DNA of 64,000 bases from Sinorhizobium sp. A49. GTDB lineage: Bacteria; Pseudomonadota; Alphaproteobacteria; Rhizobiales; Rhizobiaceae. The translations under genes were made by a program, and so were the position numbers. Below, in pieces: positions 17,612-27,477 of the stretch (positions are counted from its first letter, which is position 1; each line of letters opens with the position of its first letter). The stretch spans positions 1 to 64,000 of the forward strand of contig NZ_MUNW01000077.1 of NCBI RefSeq assembly GCF_002002725.1, read 5' to 3'. The notes beneath the pieces are model-generated. The model saw only the letters and a program-made list of their open reading frames with translations, was not told the DNA's origin and made no database searches.

Positions 17612-18565
17612 ATGCACAAAGTTATCTTTGATACGGATCCGGGCATCGACGATGCGATGGCGCTCCTCTTCCTCCACCGCCACCCGGATATCGACCTCAT
17701 CGGCATCACCACGGTCTTCGGCAACGCCTCGGTCGAAACGACGACCCGCAACGCGCTGTTCCTGAAGCGTGAGTGGGGCATCAAGGCACCGGTCGCAAAA
17801 GGTCTCGACAAGACCTTCAATCCGGATCGGCCGCATGTCGGCTGGCCGACCTTCATCCACGGCGACGATGGCCTCGGCAACATCGACGTGCCCGAGACGA
17901 TCGACTTGCCCGTCGATCCGCGTTCCGCGCACCGCTTCATCATCGACACCGTCCGCGCCAATCCCGGCGAAGTGACGCTGATTGCCGTCGGCCGCATGAC
18001 CAACCTGGCGCTGGCACTGCGCGAAGACCCGGACTTTGCACCGCTGGTGCGCGAAGTTGTGATCATGGGCGGCGCCTTCGACGTCAACGGCAACATCACC
18101 CCGGCCGCCGAAGCCAATATCCATGGCGACCCCGAGGCGGCCGACGTCGTCATGACCGCACTATGGCCCGTCACTGTCGTCGGTCTCGACGTCACCACCA
18201 AGACGGTGATGACCAAGGCGATGCTCGCCGACATCGCCGAGCGCGGCGGAGCGCCGGCGAAGCTGCTCTCGGACATCTCGCAGTTCTACATCACCTTCTA
18301 CGAGCAGCATGTGCCTGACGGTATGGTGGTGCATGACAGCTGCGCCTGCGCCTATGTCGTGGCGCCGGATCTGTTCAAGGTGCGCAGCGGCGTGATCCGC
18401 GTCGTGTGCGGCGGCATTGCCGATGGCCAGACGATCCAGAAGCCCGACAGCCGGCTGTTCCCGCCGAGCCCATGGGACAACCTGCCGAGCCAGAAGGCCT
18501 GCATCGACATCGATGCGGCAAAAACCCTGAAGCTGATCGGCGACACGCTGGCACTGCACGACTGA
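17612..18565 (+). CDS. Inosine/uridine-preferring nucleoside hydrolase
   Basis: Hydrolyses the N-glycosidic bond of ribonucleosides in purine/pyrimidine salvage. The 317-residue protein starts with the calcium-binding signature VIFDTDPGIDDAMAL (residues 4-18) and has the family features LIAVGRMTNLALAL, VVIMGGAFDVNGNITPAAEANIHGDPEAA and a substrate-pocket HDSCA. Length and motifs are complete. It is followed after 91 bases by the ligase-associated nuclease, with no obvious functional link. The exact base preference is not readable from sequence. Confidence 0.93.
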   Translation: MHKVIFDTDPGIDDAMALLFLHRHPDIDLIGITTVFGNASVETTTRNALFLKREWGIKAPVAKGLDKTFNPDRPHVGWPTFIHGDDGLGNIDVPETIDLPVDPRSAHRFIIDTVRANPGEVTLIAVGRMTNLALALREDPDFAPLVREVVIMGGAFDVNGNITPAAEANIHGDPEAADVVMTALWPVTVVGLDVTTKTVMTKAMLADIAERGGAPAKLLSDISQFYITFYEQHVPDGMVVHDSCACAYVVAPDLFKVRSGVIRVVCGGIADGQTIQKPDSRLFPPSPWDNLPSQKACIDIDAAKTLKLIGDTLALHD

Positions 18566-18656
18566 TGCCACCCCGGGCAGATCGGCACGGTCGACTGCTC
18601 GAAAAACTTTGCACCGATGGCTGGCGGATCCATTTTCGCCAGCTATCTCTAAGGGC

Positions 18657-19667
18657 ATGAAACCGGACGCCCTGCTCTATCCCGCCCCGAAAGGTCTCTA
18701 TTGCGAGATCGGGGATTTCTACATCGATCCGGTCCAGCCGGTCGATCGCGCGCTGATCACTCACGGTCATTCCGACCACGCCCGTTCCGGCCACGGCCAG
18801 GTACTCGCCACCCGCGAAACCCTCGACATCATGCGCATCCGTTATGGCGAAGGCTTTTGCGGCACGAGCCAGGCCGTAGCCCTGGGCGAAACAATAACAG
18901 TCAATGGCGTCGAGGTGCGTTTTCACCCGGCCGGCCATGTGCTCGGCTCGGCGCAGATTTCGGTCATGGCCAAGGGCACGCGCATCGTCGTCTCGGGCGA
19001 TTACAAACGCCGCCGCGACCCGACCTGCCTGGCCTTCGAACCGGTCCCCTGCGACGTCTTCATCACCGAGGCGACCTTCGGTCTGCCGGTCTTCCACCAC
19101 CCTGACGACCGCGCCGAAATGCAGAAACTGCTGACGTCGCTGAAGCAATTCCCCGAGCGCACCCATGTGGTCGGCGCCTATGCGCTCGGCAAGGCGCAGC
19201 GGGTGATCGCCCTTCTGCGCGAGCAGGGTTACGACGAGCCGATCTACATCCATGGCGCCTTGCAGAAACTCTGCGACTACTATCGCAGCGAAGGCATCGA
19301 CCTCGGCGAAATCCGCCCGGCAACGCTTGCCGCCGACGACAAGCAGGATTTTGCCGGCACCGTCGTCATCGGCCCGCCAGCGGCTTTCGCCGACCGCTGG
19401 GCGCGGCGCTTCGTCGATCCCCTGGCGATCTTCGCCTCAGGCTGGATGATGATCCGGCAGCGGGCCAAGCAGCGGGGGGTGGAATTGCCGCTGGTCATCT
19501 CCGATCATTGCGACTGGCCCGAATTGACGCGGACGATCCGCGAAATCGGCACGTCACAGGTCTGGGTCACCCATGGGCGCGAAGAGGCGCTGGTGCGCTG
19601 GTGCGAGCTCGAGGGCATCGCCGCGCGGCCTCTGCATCTCGTCGGCTACGACGACGAGGGAGAATGA
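18657..19667 (+). CDS. Ligase-associated DNA exonuclease (MBL fold)
   Basis: A 336-residue metallo-beta-lactamase/beta-CASP-type nuclease. The metal motif THGHSDHARSGHG lies near residues 34-46, with further ligands in FHPAGHVLGSAQ, VSGDYKRRRD and a C-terminal WVTHGREEA. This family is nearly always encoded next to an ATP-dependent DNA ligase and is thought to process DNA ends before joining. The ligase starts 3 bases after this stop codon. I use the ATG at 18657 because the 16 residues from an upstream ATG at 18609 do not look conserved. Confidence 0.92.
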   Translation: MKPDALLYPAPKGLYCEIGDFYIDPVQPVDRALITHGHSDHARSGHGQVLATRETLDIMRIRYGEGFCGTSQAVALGETITVNGVEVRFHPAGHVLGSAQISVMAKGTRIVVSGDYKRRRDPTCLAFEPVPCDVFITEATFGLPVFHHPDDRAEMQKLLTSLKQFPERTHVVGAYALGKAQRVIALLREQGYDEPIYIHGALQKLCDYYRSEGIDLGEIRPATLAADDKQDFAGTVVIGPPAAFADRWARRFVDPLAIFASGWMMIRQRAKQRGVELPLVISDHCDWPELTRTIREIGTSQVWVTHGREEALVRWCELEGIAARPLHLVGYDDEGE

Positions 19668-19670
19668 GCG

Positions 19671-21284
19671 ATGAAGGCTTTCGCCGAACTGCTAGATCGC
19701 CTCGTTCTGACCCCGCAGCGCAACGCCAAGATTCGGCTGCTGGCGGATTATTTCGTGACCGCGCCGGACCCGGACCGCGGCTATGCACTGGCGGCCATCG
19801 CCGGCACGCTGTCGCTTGCCACCGTCAAGCCGGCGATGATCCGCGACCTCCTGCTCGAGCGCATGGACGAGGTGCTGTTTCGTTACTCCTACGATTACGT
19901 CGGCGACCTCGCCGAAACGGTGTCGTTGGTCTGGGAGCCGCCTGAGGGCGTTGTACCGGACGACATTCCGCTCGGCGACGCCATCGAGACGCTGCAGACG
20001 ACCGGCCGCGCCAATGTGCGCAGCATCGTTCGCGACATGCTCGACCGACTCGACACGTCGGCGCGTTTCGCTTTCCTGAAGCTCGTGACCGGTGGCCTGC
20101 GCATCGGCGTCTCCGCCAAGCTTGCCAAACAGGCACTGGCCGAAATGGGCAGCAAGGACGTCACTGAGATCGAGACCCTCTGGCACGGGCTCGCCCCACC
20201 CTACCTGCCACTCTTCCAGTGGCTGGCGGGTGAGGCGGACAGGCCGGTGCTGTCGACGCCCGCCGTCTTCCATTCGGTGATGCTCGCCACGCCCGTCGGG
20301 GAAGGCGATCTCGATGGGCTGGATCCGAAGGATTTTGCCGCCGAATGGAAATGGGACGGCATCCGCGTGCAACTCGCCAATATCGGCGGGACCAGGAGGC
20401 TCTATTCGCGCAGCGGCGACGAAATTTCCAGCGCCTTCCCCGATGTGCTGGAAGCGGCCGACTTTTCCGGCGTCATCGACGGCGAACTGCTGGTCGGCGG
20501 CACTGCCCGCACCAACCGCGCCACCCGAACCTTTTCCGACCTGCAGCAACGGCTGAACCGCAAGACCGTCAGCCACAAGATGCTCGACGAATACCCGGCC
20601 TTCATCCGCGCCTACGACGTGCTCTTTTCCGGAGAAACAGACGTGCGGGCCGAAGACTTCCTGGCGCGGCGGGCGATGCTCGGTGATCTCGTCGAACGCG
20701 CCTCGCCGCAGCATTTCGACCTGTCGCCGCTTGTGCCGTTTTCCTCCTGGGAAGAGCTCGACCAGCTGCGCTCCGAGCCGCCCGATCCGGTCATCGAAGG
20801 CATCATGCTGAAGCGGCTGGATTCGCCCTACACCGCCGGCAGAGCCAAGGGGCCTTGGTTCAAGTGGAAGCGTGCGGCCTACAATGTCGACGCCGTGCTG
20901 ATGTACGCCCAGCGCGGCCACGGCAAGCGCTCCAGCTACTATTCCGATTTCACCTTCGGCGTCTGGACCGAGATCGACGGCATGGAAACACTGGTGCCGG
21001 TGGGCAAGGCCTATTTCGGCTTCACCGATGCCGAACTCGAAATCCTCGACCGTTTCGTCAGGGACAACACCACCGAGCGTTTCGGCCCGGTCCGGGCGGT
21101 GCGCGCGGAACCCGATTTCGGCTTCGTCCTCGAGGTCGCCTTCGAGGGCCTCAACCGCTCGACGCGGCACAAATCCGGCGTTGCCATGCGCTTTCCGCGC
21201 ATTGCCCGACTGCGACAGGACAAGCTGCCGCATGAGGCCGATCGTCTGGCGACCTTGCAGGCAATGATCGAGAGCAAGTCGTGA
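19671..21284 (+). CDS. ATP-dependent DNA ligase
   Basis: A 537-residue ATP-dependent ligase of the bacterial type found with the exonuclease above (the 'cisplatin damage response' ligase family). An N-terminal helical DNA-binding domain (residues about 1-200) is followed by the adenylation domain, whose lysine motif is EWKWDGIRVQ near residue 226, and by RSGDEISSAFPD, IDGELLVGG, EGIMLKRLDSPYTAGRAKGPWFKWKRA (motifs III-V). The OB-fold domain closes it. It probably works in DNA repair and is separate from the replicative NAD-dependent ligase. Its usual DEXH helicase and phosphoesterase partners are not adjacent. Confidence 0.94.
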   Translation: MKAFAELLDRLVLTPQRNAKIRLLADYFVTAPDPDRGYALAAIAGTLSLATVKPAMIRDLLLERMDEVLFRYSYDYVGDLAETVSLVWEPPEGVVPDDIPLGDAIETLQTTGRANVRSIVRDMLDRLDTSARFAFLKLVTGGLRIGVSAKLAKQALAEMGSKDVTEIETLWHGLAPPYLPLFQWLAGEADRPVLSTPAVFHSVMLATPVGEGDLDGLDPKDFAAEWKWDGIRVQLANIGGTRRLYSRSGDEISSAFPDVLEAADFSGVIDGELLVGGTARTNRATRTFSDLQQRLNRKTVSHKMLDEYPAFIRAYDVLFSGETDVRAEDFLARRAMLGDLVERASPQHFDLSPLVPFSSWEELDQLRSEPPDPVIEGIMLKRLDSPYTAGRAKGPWFKWKRAAYNVDAVLMYAQRGHGKRSSYYSDFTFGVWTEIDGMETLVPVGKAYFGFTDAELEILDRFVRDNTTERFGPVRAVRAEPDFGFVLEVAFEGLNRSTRHKSGVAMRFPRIARLRQDKLPHEADRLATLQAMIESKS

Positions 21285-21352
21285 TCGAGAACCGGGAACA
21301 GACCCGCCCGGATGGCGTTTGAGTTACTCGAGCGCACGCAAGGAGATGCGAT

Positions 21353-21541
21353 ATGCCTGCAAAATCCAAGGCACAGCAGAAGGCGGCCGGCGCGGCTCTC
21401 GCCGCCAAACGCGGAGACATGAAGAAGTCCGAACTCAGAGGTGCATCGCGCGCGATGGAGAAATCCATGACCGAAGGCGAACTGGAAGACCTTGCGCAGA
21501 CCAAGCGCAAGAAACTGCCCGAGCGAAAGACGGCAAAATGA
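21353..21541 (+). CDS. DUF3008-family small basic protein
   Basis: A 62-residue very basic protein, MPAKSKAQQKAAGAALAAKR at the start and TKRKKLPERKTAK at the end. The pattern matches the small DUF3008 family common in proteobacteria, of unknown function. High Lys/Ala content suggests nucleic-acid or surface binding, but that is inference. GGAG lies a few bases before the ATG. It sits alone between the ligase and the c-di-GMP protein. Confidence 0.8.
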   Translation: MPAKSKAQQKAAGAALAAKRGDMKKSELRGASRAMEKSMTEGELEDLAQTKRKKLPERKTAK

Positions 21542-21644
21542 AGACGGCCGAGCATAAAAGCGCAACCTAAAACAATAATTGTTAATACCAATTTGGGATC
21601 ATCCCGGTCGTTTCGTAACCTTCAGATGCCGCCGGGGTGATCTT

Positions 21645-24314
21645 GTGCCTGCCAGACATGCCTTCGATCTCGGGAAAAAGAAACTCTTCGGGTTTCTGAC
21701 GCCGAACTACCTTCCTGCGATCATCGCTTCTCTCGTCGTTCTGGTGGCCGGCATCCTCGCAGACAACCAGAACCAGGTGGTCTCCGAAGCGCGCATGCGC
21801 TCGCAAGTCGCCGACGAACTCAACCCGATCCGCTCGAAGCTCGAAGCCAGCATCAACGGCAACATCCAGCTCGTGCGCGGCCTGATCGGCACCATCGTGA
21901 CCGAGCCGGGCATGGATCAGGATAGGTTTGCCGCGCTCTCGCGCAGCATTTTCACCGAACGCTCCCAACTGCGCAGCATTGCCGCCGCACCCAACCTTAT
22001 CGTGCGCATGGCCTATCCCATGCGAGGCAACGAAAAGGCGATCGGGCTCGACTACCGCAAGAATGAGGCGCAGCGCGCAGCCGTCATGAAGGTCAGGGAT
22101 ACCGGCAAGATGGTTCTTGCCGGCCCCGTGGATCTGGTGCAGGGCGGGCGCGGGCTGATTGGCCGGTTCCCGGTCTCGATCGAAGCAGGCGGCGGCAGCA
22201 ATCGCTTCTGGGGCATCGTCTCGGCAGTCATCGACGTCGATCGCCTCTACAATGACAGCGGCCTCTTCTCCCCTTCGCTCGGCATCGATATAGCCATCAT
22301 CGGCCGCGACGGGACGGGCAGCGACGGCACGGCGTTCTACGGGAATGCCAGGATTTTCGATCAGGCGCCGGTGGAGATGACCGTTCTGCTTCCTGGCGGT
22401 TCCTGGCACATCGCTGCCGTTCCCAAGGGCGGCTGGCCGCAGACGGCGCGCAACGCCTGGCTCATCCGCGCGCTGATTGTCGCCGGCGGCCTGATGATCG
22501 TCCTGCCGATGCTCTTGACCGGCCGGTTGATGAGCGAGCGCCAGAACAACATCCGCGCCCTCAGACAGAGCAAGGCACAATTGCAGGAACTGTCGCATCG
22601 CCTGAAGATCGCCCTCGACACTTCGGAGATCGGCATCTGGGAACTCGACATCGCCAGCGGCAAGCTGCTCTGGGACGAGCGCATGAAAGAACTCTACGGC
22701 AAGACGGGATCGGTCCGCCAGGACTATGAGGACTGGAAGTCGGCCCTGCATCCCGATGATGTCGCTCATGCCGAGGAGGAGTTTGCCGAGGCACTTCACT
22801 CGGGCGCCCCTTACAATTCCGAGTTTCGGGTGCGACTGCCGGATGACACCGTGCGCCATATCCGTGCGGTTGGCTCCGCCTATGACGGCGCAGACGGGCG
22901 CAAGAAGTTCGTCGGCGTCAACTGGGACGTGACTGCCGACATCCAGACCCGCGCGACGCTGTCGGAAGCCAAGCGGCAAGCCGAAGCGCATAGCGCCGAA
23001 CTGGAAGCAGCTCGCTACCGCATGGAATTCAATGCCCTGCACGATCCGCTGACCGGCTTGCCCAACCGCCGGTTTCTCGACCAGGTGCTTGCGGATAGAA
23101 GCCATCATTTCGATGCCGAGGCGAGGCTCAGCATCTTCCACATGGATCTCGATCGCTTCAAGCAGATCAACGATACGCTCGGCCATGCCGCAGGCGACGA
23201 AATCCTGCGCCACGCCGCGAAACTGTTGCGCACCAACGCCAAGGAGAAGGACTTCGTCGCCCGCATCGGTGGCGACGAATTCGTCCTCGTCCGCCCGGAG
23301 GATAGTGCCGAGCCCGACGCGCGGCTTGCTTCCTGCATCATCGAAGCGATGAGCGTTCCGGTTCGCTACAAGGACCAGGAATGCCGCATCGGCGTCAGCA
23401 TCGGCATAGCCGCCCAGGCCAAGCCGTCCGACGAGCTATCCCAGATCCTCGTCAATGCCGATATCGCCCTTTACGAGGCCAAACGCCGCGGTCGCAACCG
23501 GCACGAAACCTTCACCGGCGATCTGAAGACCGCCGTGTTCAAGACCAAACAGACCGCCGACGAGATCCTTCGCGGTTTGGAACACAAGGAATTCATCGCG
23601 CATTTCCAGCCACAGTTCTGTCCGAACACCCTTGAGGTCATAGGCGTCGAAGCGCTCGCGCGCTGGGACCATCCGACCAAGGGGTTGCTGGGGCCGCACA
23701 CCTTTCTCAAGACCGCCGAAGACATCAATGTCGTCGCCTCCATCGACCAGGCGATCCTGGAGCAGGCGCTGTTCCAGATTTACCGATGGGAGGCCAGCGG
23801 CATTCATATCCCGAAGGTTTCGGTCAACCTTTCCTATGCCCGACTGCACGACGAAGGGCTGATCGACCGTCTCGAACAATTGCAGATCCCGCGCGGCCGC
23901 GTGTCCTTCGAACTTCTGGAATCGATTTCCTTCGATGAGAGCGACATCACGGTGCTGTCGAACATTCGCCGGATCAAGGAACTCGGCATCGATATCGAGA
24001 TCGACGATTTCGGCACCGGCTATGCCTCGATCCTCAGCCTGTTGAAGCTGTCCCCACGGCGCCTGAAGATCGATCGCCAGCTGATTCTGCCGATCCTGAA
24101 TTCGCCGACCGAAAAGCGCCTCGTCGAATCGATCATCGATATCGGCACATCGCTCGGCATCGAAGTGATCGCAGAGGGTGTCGAAACGCTCGACCATGCC
24201 CGTATTCTGCAGGAGCTCGGCTGTCATGGCCTGCAGGGCTATGCCTTTGCCAGACCGATGAGCGCCAACGATCTAGGCACTTTTGTTTTCGAGCGCAGGT
24301 GGCAGGCAGCCTGA
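21645..24314 (+). CDS. CHASE-type/PAS/GGDEF/EAL cyclic di-GMP protein
   Basis: An 889-residue inner-membrane signalling protein. A first membrane helix (LPAIIASLVVLVAGIL, near residue 25), a periplasmic sensor of about 230 residues resembling CHASE domains, a second helix near residues 272-292, a PAS domain (about 320-440), a diguanylate cyclase domain with intact IGGDEF near residue 541, and a phosphodiesterase domain with VEALARW near 667 and DDFGTGYAS follow in order. Both catalytic signatures are intact, so it may be bifunctional. The GTG at 21645 is chosen because GGGGTGA lies just upstream; a TTG at 21579 would add 22 residues. Confidence 0.93.
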   Translation: MPARHAFDLGKKKLFGFLTPNYLPAIIASLVVLVAGILADNQNQVVSEARMRSQVADELNPIRSKLEASINGNIQLVRGLIGTIVTEPGMDQDRFAALSRSIFTERSQLRSIAAAPNLIVRMAYPMRGNEKAIGLDYRKNEAQRAAVMKVRDTGKMVLAGPVDLVQGGRGLIGRFPVSIEAGGGSNRFWGIVSAVIDVDRLYNDSGLFSPSLGIDIAIIGRDGTGSDGTAFYGNARIFDQAPVEMTVLLPGGSWHIAAVPKGGWPQTARNAWLIRALIVAGGLMIVLPMLLTGRLMSERQNNIRALRQSKAQLQELSHRLKIALDTSEIGIWELDIASGKLLWDERMKELYGKTGSVRQDYEDWKSALHPDDVAHAEEEFAEALHSGAPYNSEFRVRLPDDTVRHIRAVGSAYDGADGRKKFVGVNWDVTADIQTRATLSEAKRQAEAHSAELEAARYRMEFNALHDPLTGLPNRRFLDQVLADRSHHFDAEARLSIFHMDLDRFKQINDTLGHAAGDEILRHAAKLLRTNAKEKDFVARIGGDEFVLVRPEDSAEPDARLASCIIEAMSVPVRYKDQECRIGVSIGIAAQAKPSDELSQILVNADIALYEAKRRGRNRHETFTGDLKTAVFKTKQTADEILRGLEHKEFIAHFQPQFCPNTLEVIGVEALARWDHPTKGLLGPHTFLKTAEDINVVASIDQAILEQALFQIYRWEASGIHIPKVSVNLSYARLHDEGLIDRLEQLQIPRGRVSFELLESISFDESDITVLSNIRRIKELGIDIEIDDFGTGYASILSLLKLSPRRLKIDRQLILPILNSPTEKRLVESIIDIGTSLGIEVIAEGVETLDHARILQELGCHGLQGYAFARPMSANDLGTFVFERRWQAA

Positions 24315-24570
24315 TACGGTCTTTGGTCGGCTGCGACAGTTCGGCGCGCAAGTGATAGAGGCAAAATGCCCCCCTCACGCATTTTTCCCGCCCTCGAGGC
24401 TTGGCAGCCCCAGGGAAAATCGTCATAAAAACATACGGCTGTTACCGCTATGCGGACTATGACGGCATCGTCTGCGACCGTTGCCTTCGCGATGGTCCTT
24501 GAGGGGCTTCGGCACCCAATCTCCATTATGCCCAAGAGAAGGGAACGGTACGATCGAATACGCGGGGAAA

Positions 24571-27477
24571 TTGCTTTCTGTCTTCATCCTAGCCCCGTTC
24601 GCGGGAAGCCTCATTGCAATCTTCTTTCCGTCCGATCAACGCGGCGCAACGGCCTGGTTCGCAGGTGCGATCGCGCTTCTCTGCTTCCTGATTGCAGCCG
24701 GCCTGTACCCCTTTGTCACCTCCGGCGGCGTTCTTCGCTATGAATTGGCCTGGATACCGGAGCTTGGCCTCAACTTCACCTTGAGGATGGACGGCTTCGC
24801 CTGGCTGTTTACGGTGCTGGTGACCGCGATCGGCGTGCTCGTCGTGCTCTACGCCCGCTATTACATGGCGGCCGAAGATCCGGTCCCGCGCTTCTTCGCC
24901 CTGTTCCTCGCCTTCATGGGGTCGATGCTGGGGGTCGTGCTTTCCGGCAACCTGATCCTGCTTGCCGTTTTCTGGGAGCTGACGAGCATCGTCTCCTTCC
25001 TGCTCATCGGCTATTGGCATCACAATGCCCACGCCCGCGACGGCGCGCGCATGGCGCTGACGATGACCGGCATGGGCGGGCTTTGCATGCTTGTCGGGCT
25101 GTTGATCATGGGCCGTATCGTCGGCAGCTACGATCTCGACGTCGTGCTCGCCTCCGGCGACACGATCCGCGAACATCCGCTCTATCTGGCGACATTGGTG
25201 CTGATCCTGCTCGGAGCTCTCACCAAGAGCGCGCAGTTCCCGTTCCATTTCTGGCTGCCGCACGCCATGGCAGCGCCGACGCCCGTTTCGGCCTACCTGC
25301 ACTCGGCAACGATGGTGAAGGCGGGGGTGTTCCTGCTCGTCCGCTTCTGGCCGGTCATGGCCGGCACCGAGGCCTGGTTCTGGATCGTCGGCCTTGCCGG
25401 CCTGACGACGCTCCTTCTCGGCGCCTATTTCGCCATCTTCCAGCAGGACCTGAAGGGGCTTCTCGCCTATTCGACCATCAGTCATCTGGGATTGATCACG
25501 GTGCTGCTCAGCCTCGGCAGTCCGCTGGCCGCAGTCGCCGCCGTCTTTCACATCGTCAATCACGCCACCTTCAAGGCATCGCTGTTCATGGCGGCCGGCA
25601 TCATCGACCATGAGACCGGTACCCGCGACATGCGCAAGCTCGGCGGGCTGATACGCTACATGCCCGGAACCGCCATGCTCGCCATGGTCGCCAGCGCCGC
25701 CATGGCCGGCGTACCGCTGTTGAACGGTTTCATCTCGAAGGAAATGTTCTTCGCCGAGGCGATCGAGACGCATCAGGCCAACCTGCTCGATACGATCACG
25801 CCCTACGTTGCCACGCTTGCCGGCATGTTCGCGGTGACCTATTCGCTGCGCTTCATCCACAGCGTCTTCTTCGGCAAGATCCCGAGCGATCTGCCGAAGA
25901 TCCCGCACGAGCCGCCACGCTGGATGCGGGCGCCGATCGAGTTCCTCGTGCTCGCATGCCTGGTTGTCGGCATCATCCCGGCGATTACCATTGGCCCGTT
26001 CCTGCACACCGCCGTCGTGTCGATCCTCGGCGCCAGCACCCCGCAGTACAACCTCTCCGTCTGGCACGGCTGGAACCTGCCGCTGATCATGAGCTTCGTG
26101 GCGCTTCTCGGCGGTATCGGCCTCTACTTCCTGATGCGCAACTATCTGGCGACCAGCACCGAGGGACCGCCGGTCTTCCGGCTGCTGCACGGCCAGCGCA
26201 TCTTCGAACGGGTGCTCGTGACGCTCTCATGGAAATGGGCGCGTTGGCTCGAGCAGAGGCTCGGCACGCGCCGGCTGCAGCCGCAGATGCGCTTCCTGGT
26301 CTTCGTCGCGATCATGGCCGGTGCCCTGCCGCTGCTTCTCAACCATTTCGAACTGCCGCCGCTTCTGGTGCGCGGCATCGATCCGGCCTTCGCTCTTCTA
26401 TGGGCAATCGGCATCGCCTGCGCCGTGGGTGCTGCCTATCAGGCGAAATTCCACCGGCTGGCGGCCCTGGTGCTTCTCGGCGGCGCCGGTCTCGTCACCT
26501 GCATCACCTTCGTCTGGCTGTCGGCACCCGACCTTGCCGTCACCCAGTTGCTCGTTGAGATCGTCACGACGGTCTTGATCCTGCTCGGCCTGCGCTGGCT
26601 GCCCAAGCGCATCGAGGACACCCAGGAATCCGAGTTGCTTTCGCTGCGGGTTCGCCTTCGACGCCTGCGCGACTTCGTGCTTGCCCTTGTGGCAGGGGGC
26701 GGCGTGGCGCTGATCGCCTATACCGTGATGACCCGCCCGATGCCGGAAACCATTGCCAGCTACTTCCTCGAGCGCGCCTACAAGGAGGGCGGCGGCACCA
26801 ATGTCGTCAACGTCATCCTCGTCGACTTCCGCGGCTTCGACACGCTTGGCGAGATCGCGGTTCTGGCGATCGTCGCACTCACCGTCTTCGCCCTTCTGTT
26901 GCGCTTCCGCCCGCAGGCCGACAGTCTCGAGGCGCCGGAACAGCAGAAGGTTCAGAATGCCTTCGACGACGATCACCCCGACCGCGCCAAGGGCGACAGC
27001 GTCGCCGAATATCTGTTCGTACCATCCGTGATCATGCGCTGGATGTTCCCGGTCAGCGGCATGTTGGCCGCCTATTTCTTCCTGCGCGGCCATGACCTGC
27101 CGGGCGGCGGCTTCGCGGCGGGGATCGCCATGTCGATCGGCTTCATCCTGCAATACATGTCGGGCGGCACCCGCTGGGTCGAGGAGCGGCTGCGCATCCA
27201 TCCGCTTCGCTGGATGAGCATCGGCATCATCGTCGCGGCGGCAACCGGCATCGGTTCGTGGCTGTTCGGTTATCCGTTCCTGACCTCGCACGCGCAGTAC
27301 ATCACATTGCCTATCGTCGGGAAAATCCCGCTGGCAAGTGCGATCTTCTTCGACCTCGGCGTCTTCTCGCTGGTGGTCGGAGCAACCGTCCTCATCCTGA
27401 TCGCGCTCGCGCACCAGTCGATCCGTGCGCCGCGTGCCCATGCCCGTGCCCTTCGCGCCGCAAAGGAGGCGAAGTAA
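24571..27477 (+). CDS. phaA: Cation/proton antiporter subunit A fused to B (PhaA/MrpA-MrpB)
   Basis: Large subunit of the Mrp/Mnh/Pha multisubunit monovalent cation:proton antiporter, about 968 residues. The N-terminal two thirds are NuoL-like proton-conducting transporter helices (e.g. FPFHFWLPHAMAAPTPVSAYLHSATMVKAG spanning the conserved Lys/His helix). From about residue 810 a MrpB domain follows (EYLFVPSVIMRWMFPVSG, GHDLPGGGFAAG), so A and B are fused as in S. meliloti PhaAB. The start is uncertain: no ATG fits, and TTG 24571 opens on the first membrane helix (LLSVFILAPFAGSL). It overlaps phaC by one base (TAATG). Confidence 0.93.
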   Translation: MLSVFILAPFAGSLIAIFFPSDQRGATAWFAGAIALLCFLIAAGLYPFVTSGGVLRYELAWIPELGLNFTLRMDGFAWLFTVLVTAIGVLVVLYARYYMAAEDPVPRFFALFLAFMGSMLGVVLSGNLILLAVFWELTSIVSFLLIGYWHHNAHARDGARMALTMTGMGGLCMLVGLLIMGRIVGSYDLDVVLASGDTIREHPLYLATLVLILLGALTKSAQFPFHFWLPHAMAAPTPVSAYLHSATMVKAGVFLLVRFWPVMAGTEAWFWIVGLAGLTTLLLGAYFAIFQQDLKGLLAYSTISHLGLITVLLSLGSPLAAVAAVFHIVNHATFKASLFMAAGIIDHETGTRDMRKLGGLIRYMPGTAMLAMVASAAMAGVPLLNGFISKEMFFAEAIETHQANLLDTITPYVATLAGMFAVTYSLRFIHSVFFGKIPSDLPKIPHEPPRWMRAPIEFLVLACLVVGIIPAITIGPFLHTAVVSILGASTPQYNLSVWHGWNLPLIMSFVALLGGIGLYFLMRNYLATSTEGPPVFRLLHGQRIFERVLVTLSWKWARWLEQRLGTRRLQPQMRFLVFVAIMAGALPLLLNHFELPPLLVRGIDPAFALLWAIGIACAVGAAYQAKFHRLAALVLLGGAGLVTCITFVWLSAPDLAVTQLLVEIVTTVLILLGLRWLPKRIEDTQESELLSLRVRLRRLRDFVLALVAGGGVALIAYTVMTRPMPETIASYFLERAYKEGGGTNVVNVILVDFRGFDTLGEIAVLAIVALTVFALLLRFRPQADSLEAPEQQKVQNAFDDDHPDRAKGDSVAEYLFVPSVIMRWMFPVSGMLAAYFFLRGHDLPGGGFAAGIAMSIGFILQYMSGGTRWVEERLRIHPLRWMSIGIIVAAATGIGSWLFGYPFLTSHAQYITLPIVGKIPLASAIFFDLGVFSLVVGATVLILIALAHQSIRAPRAHARALRAAKEAK

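Noticed and set aside
24315-24570. Possible small gene between the c-di-GMP protein and phaA
   Set aside because: Short frames exist but none has a ribosome binding site or a recognisable product; the stretch is best seen as the phaA promoter and leader.
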